DNA of 64,000 nucleotides, from contig CAVORD010000001.1 of NCBI GenBank assembly GCA_963698535.1, forward strand, positions 310,001-374,000. The letters are read 5' to 3'. The notes under the pieces were generated by a model, which searched no databases, was not told the DNA's origin, and saw only the letters and a program-made list of their open reading frames with translations. Position numbers and translations under genes: made by a program. The stretch comes from CAVORD01 sp963698535 (lineage in GTDB: Bacteria; Bacteroidota; Bacteroidia; Bacteroidales; VadinHA17). Below, one piece after another: positions 27,228-35,911 of this stretch; within the stretch, counting starts at the first letter, position 1, and each line of letters begins with the position of its first letter.

Positions 27228-28823
27228 ATGCAAAAGTTATTATTGCTTGGAGATGAGGCTATTGCTCAGGCCGCGATAGATGCAGGAATGAGTGGTATGT
27301 ATGCTTATCCGGGAACACCCTCAACTGAAATAATGGAGTTCGTCCAATCAAGCAGGGAGGCTGAACAGAAATCGATTGTCAGGGAGTGGTCTGCCAATGA
27401 AAAGACAGCCATTGAAACAGCTCTTGGATTGTCATACGCTGGCAAAAGGGCAATGGTTGCAATGAAGCATGTCGGATTGAATGTTGCAGCCGATGGTTTC
27501 GTGAATTCCGCAATAACCGGTACTAATGGCGGTTTGATAATTGTCTCAGCCGACGACCCGTCGATGCACTCCTCGCAAAATGAGCAGGATTCAAGATTCT
27601 ATGCCAATTTTGCATTTATGCCGGCACTTGAACCTGCCTCTCAACAGGAAGCTTACGACATGGTTTTTCTTGGGTTTGAACTGTCTGAAAAATACAAGGT
27701 GCCTGTACTTATGAGGATAACAACCCGACTTGCCCACTCACGTGCTGCCGTAGAAAGGAGAAAACCTTTAGCACAGAACAGTATCACCCTACCGTCAGAC
27801 CCCAAACAGTTTATACTTCTACCGTCAATAGCACGAAAAAGATACAAATCGCTTCTGGGTATTTATGAAGAAATTCGCAATGATAACTCTTTTGGAACGG
27901 TTAACAAGTACTTCAGCGGACCAAATAAAAAGTTGGGAGTAATTGCCTGCGGCATTGCTTATAATTATCTAATGGAGAACTCCGATAATGGCACATTGGA
28001 ATATCCCGTCGTGAAGATCTCATCATATCCATTCGACAGGAATATGATAAAAAAGCTTGTTGACGAGTGTGAAACTACTCTTGTTCTGGAAGATGGCTAT
28101 CCTATAATTGAAGAATCGCTGCGAGGATTACTCAATACCGGAAAACCGGTGAAGGGCAGACTTGACGGTACAGTGCCAAGGGATGGTGAACTGAATCCGG
28201 TAATTGTAGCAAAAGCTCTTGGGAAGGTCGTACCACAGATAAAGGCTATGCCTGATATCGTTGCCACCAGACCACCATCATTCTGTAAGGGATGTGGTCA
28301 TGCCGATGTTTACAATGCCCTTAACGATGCCCTGGAACCCTTTGGAAAGGGTCGGGTCTTTGCCGATATAGGTTGTTATACCCTGGGTGCATTGCCTCCA
28401 TATAATGCCATAAACTCATGTGTCGATATGGGAGCCTCAGTAACCATGGCTATCGGTGCTGCTGATGCCGGTCTTATTCCGGCAGTTGCCGTTATCGGTG
28501 ATTCGACTTTTACTCATTCAGGAATGACAGGCCTTCTCGATGCGGTTCTTAAAAAGAGCCCTATTACCCTTATAATATCTGATAATTCAACTACAGGGAT
28601 GACCGGCGGACAAAATTCACATGCTACCGGCCGACTGGAAGAGATCGTAAAGGGGCTTGGCGTTGAGCCGGACCATATAAGGTTACTGAATCCACTCAGG
28701 AAGTATCACGATGAGAATATGTTAGCAATCTCTGAAGAGCTTAACTACAAAGGTGTTTCGGTTATTATCGCTCAAAGGGAATGTATACAGACAGCAACAA
28801 GAAGAAAAAAATCGGCCAATTAA
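27228..28823 (+). CDS. iorA: indolepyruvate ferredoxin oxidoreductase alpha subunit
   Basis: 531 residues. TPP-dependent oxidation of indolepyruvate and related aryl 2-oxoacids from amino-acid fermentation, forming acyl-CoA. N-terminal pyrimidine-binding domain (GMYAYPGTPSTEIMEF, VREWSANEKTAIETALG, AMKHVGLNVAADGFVN), a middle domain, then the PP domain with FCKGCGHADVYNAL, GCYTLGALPPYNAI, and VIGDSTFTHSGMTGLLD. The C-terminal 2x[4Fe-4S] ferredoxin domain of archaeal IorA is absent; the protein ends shortly after VSVIIAQRECIQ. iorB starts 11 bases downstream. Confidence 0.9.
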   Translation: MQKLLLLGDEAIAQAAIDAGMSGMYAYPGTPSTEIMEFVQSSREAEQKSIVREWSANEKTAIETALGLSYAGKRAMVAMKHVGLNVAADGFVNSAITGTNGGLIIVSADDPSMHSSQNEQDSRFYANFAFMPALEPASQQEAYDMVFLGFELSEKYKVPVLMRITTRLAHSRAAVERRKPLAQNSITLPSDPKQFILLPSIARKRYKSLLGIYEEIRNDNSFGTVNKYFSGPNKKLGVIACGIAYNYLMENSDNGTLEYPVVKISSYPFDRNMIKKLVDECETTLVLEDGYPIIEESLRGLLNTGKPVKGRLDGTVPRDGELNPVIVAKALGKVVPQIKAMPDIVATRPPSFCKGCGHADVYNALNDALEPFGKGRVFADIGCYTLGALPPYNAINSCVDMGASVTMAIGAADAGLIPAVAVIGDSTFTHSGMTGLLDAVLKKSPITLIISDNSTTGMTGGQNSHATGRLEEIVKGLGVEPDHIRLLNPLRKYHDENMLAISEELNYKGVSVIIAQRECIQTATRRKKSAN

Positions 28824-28834
28824 ATCTATTAGTA

Positions 28835-29413
28835 ATGATAAATAATATAATTATAGCAGGGGTAGGAGGTCAGGGTATTATCTCAATTGCCGCTACGATA
28901 GGTTTGGCTGCTGTTGACCAGAATCTTGTGCTCAAGCAATCGGAGGTGCATGGAATGAGTCAGCGCGGAGGAGATGTACAGTCACATCTGCGCATCTCCG
29001 ATGGCCCTGTTTTTTCCGACCTGATACCTCATGGTAAGGCGGATCTTATAATCTCTGTTGAGCCTATGGAGGCACTACGCTATCTGCCATGGCTCTCTGA
29101 AGATGGCTGGATCGTTACCAATTCAGTTCCATTTATCAATATTACGGATTACCCCGACATTGATAAGCTGATAGAAACAGTGAAAAGTCAGAAGAACAGT
29201 ATCATTTTTGATGCCGACAAATTAGCAAAGGAAAATGGATCTGGCAGAGCAGGTAATATGGTTATGCTTGGGGCTGCGTCACATCATATTGATATGCCTG
29301 TGGAAGCCCTTGAGAAAGCTATTGGAACCCTCTTTGGCAGAAAAGGAGAGGAGGTGGTGGCGCTCAATATAAAATGCTTCAGGGCAGGCCGTACCTTTGT
29401 CACTAACCTTTGA
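28835..29413 (+). CDS. iorB: indolepyruvate ferredoxin oxidoreductase beta subunit
   Basis: 192 residues from the ATG at 28835 (a longer frame from 28781 runs inside iorA and is not used). The 2-oxoacid oxidoreductase gamma domain is clear: MINNIIIAGVGGQGIISIAA (nucleotide/CoA-type Rossmann start), KQSEVHGMSQRGGDVQSHLR, and ADLIISVEPMEALRYL. It pairs with IorA as a heterodimer in the cytoplasm. Confidence 0.9.
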   Translation: MINNIIIAGVGGQGIISIAATIGLAAVDQNLVLKQSEVHGMSQRGGDVQSHLRISDGPVFSDLIPHGKADLIISVEPMEALRYLPWLSEDGWIVTNSVPFINITDYPDIDKLIETVKSQKNSIIFDADKLAKENGSGRAGNMVMLGAASHHIDMPVEALEKAIGTLFGRKGEEVVALNIKCFRAGRTFVTNL

Positions 29414-29423
29414 AAAATGGCAT

Positions 29424-30218
29424 TTAGAAAGTCAGGTTGAGAGAGAAAACGCCAGGACCGGCGTCAATTTCCAGTTTCGATTCCTTTATGCTTTTAGTGA
29501 GGATACTGTTTTTATATCCCTTATTGAGAACCCATAATACATCAGATATCCAGATGCTTGCAGCAAGGGTGTAATAAATCTCAGCATCGTGCCGGAAGGT
29601 CCAGTAGTGTGTATCTCCTCTTTCCAAAACAGTCTCGTAAAAAACTACAGTTCCGGTACCGGGACTCCAAGTAGTCCTTTTTACAAGTCTCTCAGTGTAA
29701 TCAGCATACCGTTCCTTACCTGCCTTATAGCCAAGATAGAGGAAAGCAGCGGCAGAGGCTGTCTTCATATAAGGTTTAATCCTCATATCAGAAATGTCCT
29801 CAACAAAGTAGTCCCCAAGTCCCGGTAATAAAATTGAAAGAAAGGCATTGTCGGGACCTCCTTTTATCAAACCTGATTCACTTATCCCATCGATTATGAT
29901 AAAAGGCCTGATTTCTCCCTCTACCCTGTCCATCTCGCTGGTGATATCCCATATGATCTTCTTTCTTCCTTGGCCGGAGATGAAATTTCCGATATCTCCC
30001 GTAAGATTTTTTGGAATAATGATCTCCTCCTTGGAATCGATAAAGCTGAGTACTACATCATGAGTTTTATCACTTGCAGAATTTGCTATCTCGAATGTTA
30101 GTATCATACGGTTGGCTTCAAATTCTATCTCAAGATTCTCAATTTTCGCATCCTTATGTTTTTGTCCAAACAAAAGAGCACTCTGTAGGATGAGGGCTAT
30201 TATAACTATCCTTTTCAT
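29424..30218 (-). CDS. secreted/membrane protein of unknown function
   Basis: 264 residues. A signal peptide (MKRIVIIALILQSALLFGQ) is followed by a beta-rich region (KIENLEIEFEANRMILTFEI, GQGRKKIIWDITSEMDRVEG) and then hydrophobic helical segments (NAFLSILLPGLGDYFVED, TASAAAFLYLGYKAGKERYA, YTLAASIWISDVLWVLNKG). This resembles Bacteroidota proteins that sit in the inner face of the outer membrane or span a membrane, but I do not recognise the family. It starts 4 bases inside the 3' end of the upstream gene (30215), so they form one unit. Confidence 0.7.
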   Translation of the reverse strand: MKRIVIIALILQSALLFGQKHKDAKIENLEIEFEANRMILTFEIANSASDKTHDVVLSFIDSKEEIIIPKNLTGDIGNFISGQGRKKIIWDITSEMDRVEGEIRPFIIIDGISESGLIKGGPDNAFLSILLPGLGDYFVEDISDMRIKPYMKTASAAAFLYLGYKAGKERYADYTERLVKRTTWSPGTGTVVFYETVLERGDTHYWTFRHDAEIYYTLAASIWISDVLWVLNKGYKNSILTKSIKESKLEIDAGPGVFSLNLTF

Positions 30219-30928
30219 CTGGTTTTCTTCATATAGGTGAATAAGCCCAATACCGCTTCCTGATCGGTACTCTTTACTTTGTTCTCTTTAATATAGGCCA
30301 TGGCCTTTTCATTGGCATCACCAAAAACCATAGATAATTGTCTTCGCGAAGATGGAAGTTTTACAGCGGCGGTTCCATTCCCATTTCTGGTATAAAGGGA
30401 GCTTTTAACACTGTAATAGTTGTTGCCGTCTCCACCGCCTCCCATATAGTTGCTTACATAGGAATTGTTAACGATTTTGCCCTGATATCTTCTTAATAAC
30501 TCAATGCTGTCTGCCGAAAGTAACTCGAAGTATGCTGAGGATATAAAAAATGAACCTTCGGTTCCTGATATGATGAAGGAATAGATATAGTCCTTTTTGC
30601 CCACTAACACATGATCGATCTCAAAGGGTTTGACAATAGAGAGCTTATCACCCTTATTGAATATCTCCATCTGGCCGGTATAAGCATTTAGTCTTAGGTG
30701 ATCACGTATCAGTTCAAGAGAATCCCGGCTTAAAACAACTCCTTCTGTCCAGTGCTCATCGGCATAAGGAGATCCGCCAACCTTTAATTCAGAGGCGGAG
30801 GGGTTCAGCCTTATTACATCTGACATCCCCTGCCCGGTCAAATATACACTCTGCCCATAGGAACAGCTCCCCTTAATTCCGGAGAGCAGTAGCAATATTA
30901 GCAGCGCCCGTTTTAAACTCTTTCCCAT
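30215..30928 (-). CDS. secreted protein of unknown function
   Basis: 237 residues. Signal peptide (RALLILLLLSGIKGS, likely cleaved near SCSYGQ). The mature protein has mixed strands and a striking glycine run, YMGGGGDGNNYYSVKSSLYT, near residue 165. No motif assigned. The stop overlaps the 29424 gene start by 4 bases, indicating translational coupling. It is preceded by a 308-base noncoding region. Confidence 0.7.
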   Translation of the reverse strand: MGKSLKRALLILLLLSGIKGSCSYGQSVYLTGQGMSDVIRLNPSASELKVGGSPYADEHWTEGVVLSRDSLELIRDHLRLNAYTGQMEIFNKGDKLSIVKPFEIDHVLVGKKDYIYSFIISGTEGSFFISSAYFELLSADSIELLRRYQGKIVNNSYVSNYMGGGGDGNNYYSVKSSLYTRNGNGTAAVKLPSSRRQLSMVFGDANEKAMAYIKENKVKSTDQEAVLGLFTYMKKTR

Positions 30929-31236
30929 TTCTCTGTAAATGCAATTGTAAGAAGGTTTAGATATTGATTTTGAGAGTTCTAATTTACTAGAAATTGTTAA
31001 ATGTAATTCACCATTTAATTATTCTTAACAACACTTCATCTGAAGAGGGAATTAGATTTAAATCACTAATGTAATATGCAATCGATGAAAATATTAATTC
31101 AGCACTTCAGATGACCGCCAGTATCTGGATTCTGAAAAGCAATAATAACATACCTGTTCCATGCTTTCAAACATAGGCTCTAAATGAAAGGGGATTCAAT
31201 TTTATAGTTTTTTTGAATAATCCTAAAATTAAATAA
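30929..31236. other. 308-base intergenic region between divergent genes
   Basis: No ORF or RNA recognised. It is AT-rich and carries a 10-base inverted repeat, TCATCTGAAG (31036-31045) and CTTCAGATGA (31105-31114), separated by 59 bases. It holds the control regions of the 30928 and 31237 genes; no exact TAnnTTTG box was found on either strand. Confidence 0.5.
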
Positions 31237-33567
31237 ATGAAAAACTTCCTATTACTGTTATTGCTTTTATCAGCCTTTTCACCTCTTTATTCTCAAAAGG
31301 CCGATTTTGCTGCTGCTGAGAAGTACAGCGCACAGAATTTAGCTATTAAGACAGGTGACATGTCAGTTAATCCAAACTGGATTGAAGAGTCTGATATTTT
31401 CTGGTACTCTTACAAGACCTCAGCCGGAAAGAACTTCTACTATGTCGATGCCCTAAAGAAAACCAAACAGTTTCTGTTTGACAGCAGATATATGGCATCG
31501 GAAGTACACAAGCTTGTACACAAGCCTTATAACGAACTTGACCTTCCCGTAAAGGATCTTAAATTTGAGAAAAAGAGCACAGTTAAGTTCACATTTATGC
31601 TGGATTCAATAAAATTCAGCTATGATATTACTACTAAAAAACTATCCATTACCGATACGATAAAGAAAGAGAAGCCAAAACCATCATGGGCCAGTTATTC
31701 TCCCGACAGTACCCTCATTATCTTTTCAAGGAATCACAATCTGTTTATGATGAAGAAGGGAGATAAGGATAGTGTCGAAATACAGCTTACCACAGATGGT
31801 GAACGTTATTACAGTTATTCAGCCGACCAGGATGATACCACAACTACAAAGAGAGTAAGGGCGAGAGTATCATGGTTTAAAAATTCTCAAAAGTTCTATT
31901 TCGTCAGATCTGATTCGCGAAAAGTAAAAGATCTTTTTGTGATCAACTCGGTTGCAAATCCCAGACCTGAACTTGAGACTTACAGATATGCAATGCCAGG
32001 TGAAGAAAATGTGCCTCAGTATGAGCTGATGATCATCGAACCTCTTACAGGGAAGAGTGTGAATGTGGATATTAAGAAATGGAAGGATCAGACAGTAAGG
32101 GTCTACTGGTCATCCCAGAAATCTGCCGATAAGCTCATAATGGTAAGAAAAGACCGTCTTCTTGAAAACCTTGATGTTTGCCTCGTGGATGCCAATACAG
32201 GCGATCTGAAGGTGCTCTTCAGTGAAAAGATCTATCCTTACTTTAACGACCAGTATGCCCAGTTATCTGTCCTTAATGAGGGAGATGACATATTATGGTG
32301 GTCGGAGCGGACAGGATGGGGTCAGATCTACCTGTATGATGGAAAGGGTATGATGAAAAAGCAGATATCCGATGGATACTCCATCGCCGGCAGAATATCA
32401 CAGATCGATACACTGAACAGGATGGTCTACTATGAAGTCTTCGGAAAAGAAGAGGGAATTCATCCCTATTACAGCATGATCTACAAATCATCGATCGACA
32501 GGGGAGGGATGACCCTTATAACAAAGGAAGATGCAACCCATACCTGCGATATGTCAAAATCATCGAAATTCTTCGTTGATACATATTCCAGGGTAGACAT
32601 GGTTCCTGAATCAGTCCTGAGGGACAATAACGGTAACGTCATACTAAAACTTGAAACTGCAGATATCTCACAGCTCCTTAAGACAGGCTGGAAGATGCCT
32701 GAACGTATTGTCCTTAAGGCAAAGGACGGTGTTACCGATCTCTACGGGGTTGTTTATAAGCCTTTTAATATGGACCCGGAGCGTAAGTATCCTGTTATCT
32801 CATACGTCTATCCGGGGCCCCAGACCGAATCGGTACCATATGCTTTTTCCGTTTCTGGCCGTTATAATACAGCTCTTGCCCAGCTGGGATTCATTGTTGT
32901 GAATTTTGGTCATAGGGGAGGAAGCCCGCAAAGAAACCATTACTACCATACCTTCGGTTATGATAACCTGAGAGACTATGCCCTTGCCGACGATAAGTAC
33001 GGGATAGAGCAACTTGCGGATATATACTCCTTCATCGATATCTCGAAAGTGGGCATCTTTGGACATAGCGGGGGGGGCTTCATGTCTACGGCAGCGATCC
33101 TTACCTATCCCGATTTTTATGATGTGGCTGTATCCTCTTCAGGTAACCACGATAACAACATTTACAATTTATGGTGGGGAGAGACTCATCACGGGGTCAG
33201 TGAAGTTGAGAAGAAGGCTGCCACAAAATCGAATACAAAGGCGGAGAGTGACACTCTGGCAAAGAAGGTGGAGTCATCAATAAAATTTGTGTCGAAAATT
33301 CCTAAAAACCAGGATCTGGCCGCGAACCTAAAGGGTCATCTCCTGCTTGTAACGGGAGATATAGACAGCAATGTGCATCCCGGAAATTCCATCAGGGTTG
33401 TCGATGCCCTTATCAAGGCAAACAAAAGGTTCGATTTTATGATCATGCCAGGTCAGCGACATGCTTACGGACCGTATACTCCTTATTTCGAAAGGATGAT
33501 GTGGTACTATTTTGCGGAGCACCTGCTTGGTGATTACAGAACAAATGTAAACCTCCTTGAGTTTTAG
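31237..33567 (+). CDS. S9 family peptidase (prolyl oligopeptidase/DPP IV type)
   Basis: 776 residues. Signal peptide (NFLLLLLLLSAFSPLYSQ), then a beta-propeller region to about residue 500, then an alpha/beta hydrolase domain. The catalytic serine is in GHSGGGFMSTAA (about Ser611), with aspartate in GDIDSNVHPGN (about Asp710) and histidine in GQRHAYGPY (about His741). Also GHRGGSPQRNHYYHTFGY and PEFYD-like PDFYDVAVSSSGNHDN. It removes dipeptides from exported or imported peptides in the periplasm. A strong terminator follows at 33575. Confidence 0.9.
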   Translation: MKNFLLLLLLLSAFSPLYSQKADFAAAEKYSAQNLAIKTGDMSVNPNWIEESDIFWYSYKTSAGKNFYYVDALKKTKQFLFDSRYMASEVHKLVHKPYNELDLPVKDLKFEKKSTVKFTFMLDSIKFSYDITTKKLSITDTIKKEKPKPSWASYSPDSTLIIFSRNHNLFMMKKGDKDSVEIQLTTDGERYYSYSADQDDTTTTKRVRARVSWFKNSQKFYFVRSDSRKVKDLFVINSVANPRPELETYRYAMPGEENVPQYELMIIEPLTGKSVNVDIKKWKDQTVRVYWSSQKSADKLIMVRKDRLLENLDVCLVDANTGDLKVLFSEKIYPYFNDQYAQLSVLNEGDDILWWSERTGWGQIYLYDGKGMMKKQISDGYSIAGRISQIDTLNRMVYYEVFGKEEGIHPYYSMIYKSSIDRGGMTLITKEDATHTCDMSKSSKFFVDTYSRVDMVPESVLRDNNGNVILKLETADISQLLKTGWKMPERIVLKAKDGVTDLYGVVYKPFNMDPERKYPVISYVYPGPQTESVPYAFSVSGRYNTALAQLGFIVVNFGHRGGSPQRNHYYHTFGYDNLRDYALADDKYGIEQLADIYSFIDISKVGIFGHSGGGFMSTAAILTYPDFYDVAVSSSGNHDNNIYNLWWGETHHGVSEVEKKAATKSNTKAESDTLAKKVESSIKFVSKIPKNQDLAANLKGHLLLVTGDIDSNVHPGNSIRVVDALIKANKRFDFMIMPGQRHAYGPYTPYFERMMWYYFAEHLLGDYRTNVNLLEF

Positions 33568-33574
33568 CATAACG

Positions 33575-33609
33575 GAACAGGCTGCCCGACAAGGCAGCCT
33601 GTTCTCTTT
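33575..33609 (+). terminator. intrinsic terminator after S9 peptidase
   Basis: GAACAGGCTGCC (33575-33586) pairs with GGCAGCCTGTTC (33593-33604) over 12 bp with a six-base loop, followed by TCTTT. The minus-strand ssb gene ends 16 bases beyond, and the stem can serve both directions. Confidence 0.85.
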
Positions 33610-33624
33610 AAAAGAAAGGTAATA

Positions 33625-33975
33625 TCAGGCTTTCTCCTCACGTGCGGAACGCAATAGCAAAAGATCGGAAAGGACGATATCGGTAACATACCTCTGAACG
33701 CCCTCTTTGTCCTCATAAGTGCGATAAACGATCCTGCCTTCTACAGCAACCTCTTTACCCTTCTTCAGAAATTTGCCCGCAATATCTGCAAGGCCGTTCC
33801 AGGCTACAATGTTGTGCCAGGTGGTGTCGGTGACCTTATTGCCATCCGAATCCTTATATGATTCGCTGGTGGCAATCTTAAAATTGGCAACTGTTTTGCC
33901 GCTTTCAAGTTTCTTTACTTCCGGATCCATCCCCAGATTTCCAATGAGTGAGACCCTGTTTCTTAGTGAGTTCAT
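33625..33975 (-). CDS. ssb: single-stranded DNA-binding protein, short form
   Basis: 116 residues. OB fold with NRVSLIGNLGMDPEVKKL, KTVANFKIATSESYKD, TTWHNIVAWNGLADIAGKFL, KGKEVAVEGRIVYRTYEDKE and YVTDIVLSDLLLL. It lacks the disordered Gln/Gly linker and acidic DDDIPF tip of typical SSB and stops soon after the OB fold (RSAREEKA), so it cannot recruit partners in the usual way. It may be a second SSB; a full-length copy would be expected elsewhere. A TACTTTTG box lies 39 bases upstream. Confidence 0.88.
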   Translation of the reverse strand: MNSLRNRVSLIGNLGMDPEVKKLESGKTVANFKIATSESYKDSDGNKVTDTTWHNIVAWNGLADIAGKFLKKGKEVAVEGRIVYRTYEDKEGVQRYVTDIVLSDLLLLRSAREEKA

Positions 33976-34014
33976 AATTATAGATTTTAGTTTGACATTG
34001 GTTAACTCACTTCA

Positions 34015-34022
34015 AAAGTAAA
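34015..34022 (-). promoter_or_regulatory. -7 box for ssb
   Basis: TACTTTTG on the minus strand, 39 bases before the ssb ATG. Confidence 0.4.
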
Positions 34023-34057
34023 TACTGTTGCTGACGCGAATCGGTTAGTAATCATTT

Positions 34058-34098
34058 ATATACGCTTCGTAACCGTTTATATCCGTTTGTAAACGTTT
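34058..34098. repeat. imperfect tandem repeat in ssb/zinc-ribbon divergent gap
   Basis: TTATATACGCTTCGTAACCG then TTATATCCGTTTGTAAACG: two copies of about 20 bases differing at a few positions and by one base of length. It sits between the ssb promoter box and the divergent 34129 gene; a two-site operator is possible. Confidence 0.4.
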
Positions 34099-34128
34099 TT
34101 TCTTATATTTATCAGAAAGTTAGCTGCT

Positions 34129-34515
34129 GTGGATAAGCTTTGTCTTGACTGTGGAGACCATATTTATGGACGGGCAGATAAGAAATTCTGCTCCGATCAG
34201 TGCCGGAATAACTATAATAACAGGATAAATAGGGATTCTTCGAACCTTATCAGGAATATCCATGCTCTTCTAAGAAAGAACAGGAGGATCCTTGCTACCC
34301 TTTATGAAGGTGACAGATCAGAGATCCACAAGGATGCTCTGTATGCACTTGGGTTTAACTTCGGCTTTTTTACCCATCTTGTTGAAACTGATAGCGGCGA
34401 TAAGACCTTCTTCTGCTATGAATACGGATACCGTGAGGTTGAAAATGATTTTGTCCTTATTGAGATAAATGCCTCAATCAGCGAGCTATACGGCTATGAA
34501 GATGAAAGTGAGTGA
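34129..34515 (+). CDS. zinc-ribbon protein
   Basis: 128 residues, starting at GTG. The N terminus is a short zinc ribbon, MDKLCLDCGDHIYGRADKKF followed by CSDQCRN, with CxxC and CxxxC ligand pairs. The rest (SNLIRNIHALLRKNRRILATL, DALYALGFNFGFFTH, KTFFCYEYGYREVEND) is a small alpha/beta part seen in Bacteroidota hypothetical proteins. Divergent from ssb across a 153-base gap that carries a tandem repeat. Possibly nucleic-acid binding; not shown. Confidence 0.75.
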   Translation: MDKLCLDCGDHIYGRADKKFCSDQCRNNYNNRINRDSSNLIRNIHALLRKNRRILATLYEGDRSEIHKDALYALGFNFGFFTHLVETDSGDKTFFCYEYGYREVENDFVLIEINASISELYGYEDESE

Positions 34516-34521
34516 GATGTC

Positions 34522-35028
34522 CTATTTCATTGCTGCAAGCGTTCCTGAATATCTGACAGATTCTATACGCCCGTTATTTAAAGAAAGGAAACAATTCCCG
34601 TTATCGTAAACAGTAAGGAACAGATCAAATTTTGTGGCCCCTTGCTTCAGGCTCATGTTGATCTCATATACTCCCTTGTCATTTTTCCTTATCACTTCAT
34701 ACCTTTCGGTTTCACCTGTCATGTTTATTCCGGCAATTCCTCTTACATCGTAAGACCTTCCAACATAGGCAAGGGACATTTTTGCTTTGTAGTCGTCAAT
34801 TATCAGGTAATTGCGGCGTGGGACAAGGTAAAACATACCCCCTTTGCTTGCATACATGCGATCCATGCGTAATACAAACTTCCTGGATTCCACCGATTTT
34901 GCGGTGCTTTCAGCTTGCAATGCCTTTTCAGCTATCTTGTTCTCCCTTCTTACCTGGGCGCCCTCCTTACCGGCATTGCATGAGACGATAAAGAGAGAGA
35001 TCAGTGATAATATTACTATTTTTTTCAT
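34522..35028 (-). CDS. DUF4251 lipoprotein
   Basis: 168 residues from the ATG at 35028, which gives the signal MKKIVILSLISLFIVSC with lipidated Cys17; the longer frame from 35055 has no signal. After a charged helix (ARREN-type ENKIAEKALQAESTAKS) comes the DUF4251 domain: KFVLRMDRMYASKGGMFYLV, RRNYLIIDDYKAKMSLAYVG, and KGVYEINMSLKQGATKFDLF. Bacteroidota-specific periplasmic or outer-membrane protein of unknown role. Convergent with the zinc-ribbon gene. Confidence 0.85.
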   Translation of the reverse strand: MKKIVILSLISLFIVSCNAGKEGAQVRRENKIAEKALQAESTAKSVESRKFVLRMDRMYASKGGMFYLVPRRNYLIIDDYKAKMSLAYVGRSYDVRGIAGINMTGETERYEVIRKNDKGVYEINMSLKQGATKFDLFLTVYDNGNCFLSLNNGRIESVRYSGTLAAMK

Positions 35029-35233
35029 GACCATGCGTTTCCTGGAACAGTCCAAATTTCATGCCACAGAACTGTTTTCAGGCCAATAAGATCAATAAGA
35101 TCCGAAAGATTGTAACTTTTAAATCCTGTGTTGAGCCGGCGAGCATTTTGAAGTGATGCTTTAAATCATATTATGGTTTGTTCCAATTAACCTATTTTAG
35201 CCTAAATTCAACCAATATTAATTCTATCAGAAA

Positions 35234-35767
35234 ATGAAAAAGTTATTTATATTATTGACGCTTATTTTAATCTCTTTTGAAATGCAAAGCCAGGAGAAAA
35301 AAGTTTACGAAGAAGGTTATCTGGTGAAGGTAGGCGATATGGCCCCGGACTTTACTATTCAGGAGGCCGGTGGTAAGAGCTACAAACTGTCAGACCTCAG
35401 GGGGCAGGTGGTGATGCTCCAGTTTACTGCCAGCTGGTGCAGCGTTTGCCGCAAGGAGATGCCGTTTATTGAAGAGGAGATTTGGAAGCTTCATAAGGGT
35501 AAAGGATTAGCTTTGATAGGAATCGACAGGGATGAACCGGTTGAGACTGTTAAAAAGTTTGCAACGGATATAAAGGTGACCTATCCGCTGGCCCTTGATC
35601 CTGGAGCTGATATTTTTGCACTCTTTGCACTGAAAGAGGCAGGTGTAACAAGAAATATCATTATCGACCGCAAAGGAAAAATAATCTATCTGACCAGGCT
35701 GTTCGAGAGAGAGGAATTCAATGATATGAAGAAAGTTATAGAAGCGGAATTGGCTAAAACCAAATAG
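35234..35767 (+). CDS. TlpA-like thiol-disulfide oxidoreductase
   Basis: 177 residues. A signal peptide (KKLFILLTLILISFEMQSQ) exports it; the thioredoxin fold has the active site FTASWCSVCRKEMPF (WCxxC) after VGDMAPDFTIQEAGGKSYKL. AlkC/TlpA-type family acting in periplasmic disulfide or cytochrome maturation chemistry. VTRNIIIDRKGKIIYL is the cis-Pro-side strand, though the canonical cis-Pro appears as Thr-Arg. Single-gene unit. Confidence 0.9.
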   Translation: MKKLFILLTLILISFEMQSQEKKVYEEGYLVKVGDMAPDFTIQEAGGKSYKLSDLRGQVVMLQFTASWCSVCRKEMPFIEEEIWKLHKGKGLALIGIDRDEPVETVKKFATDIKVTYPLALDPGADIFALFALKEAGVTRNIIIDRKGKIIYLTRLFEREEFNDMKKVIEAELAKTK

Positions 35768-35911
35768 CAGGGTGTTTTTCAGGAGAGGACATAAAGCAAC
35801 CTTATGCCTAATAATCCCGTCATTATTCATAAGCAGGTATAACTTTTAAGGATTTTTTTCGTTAAATAGTTTTTAAACCTACTGTAAGAACACAACTTAA
35901 AATTATTTTTT

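Noticed and set aside
31036..31114. CRISPR or attachment site
   Set aside because: Only a single inverted repeat, no array, no integrase or Cas genes anywhere in the window.
34058..34098. CRISPR array start
   Set aside because: Two imperfect 20-base copies directly abutting, with no spacers.
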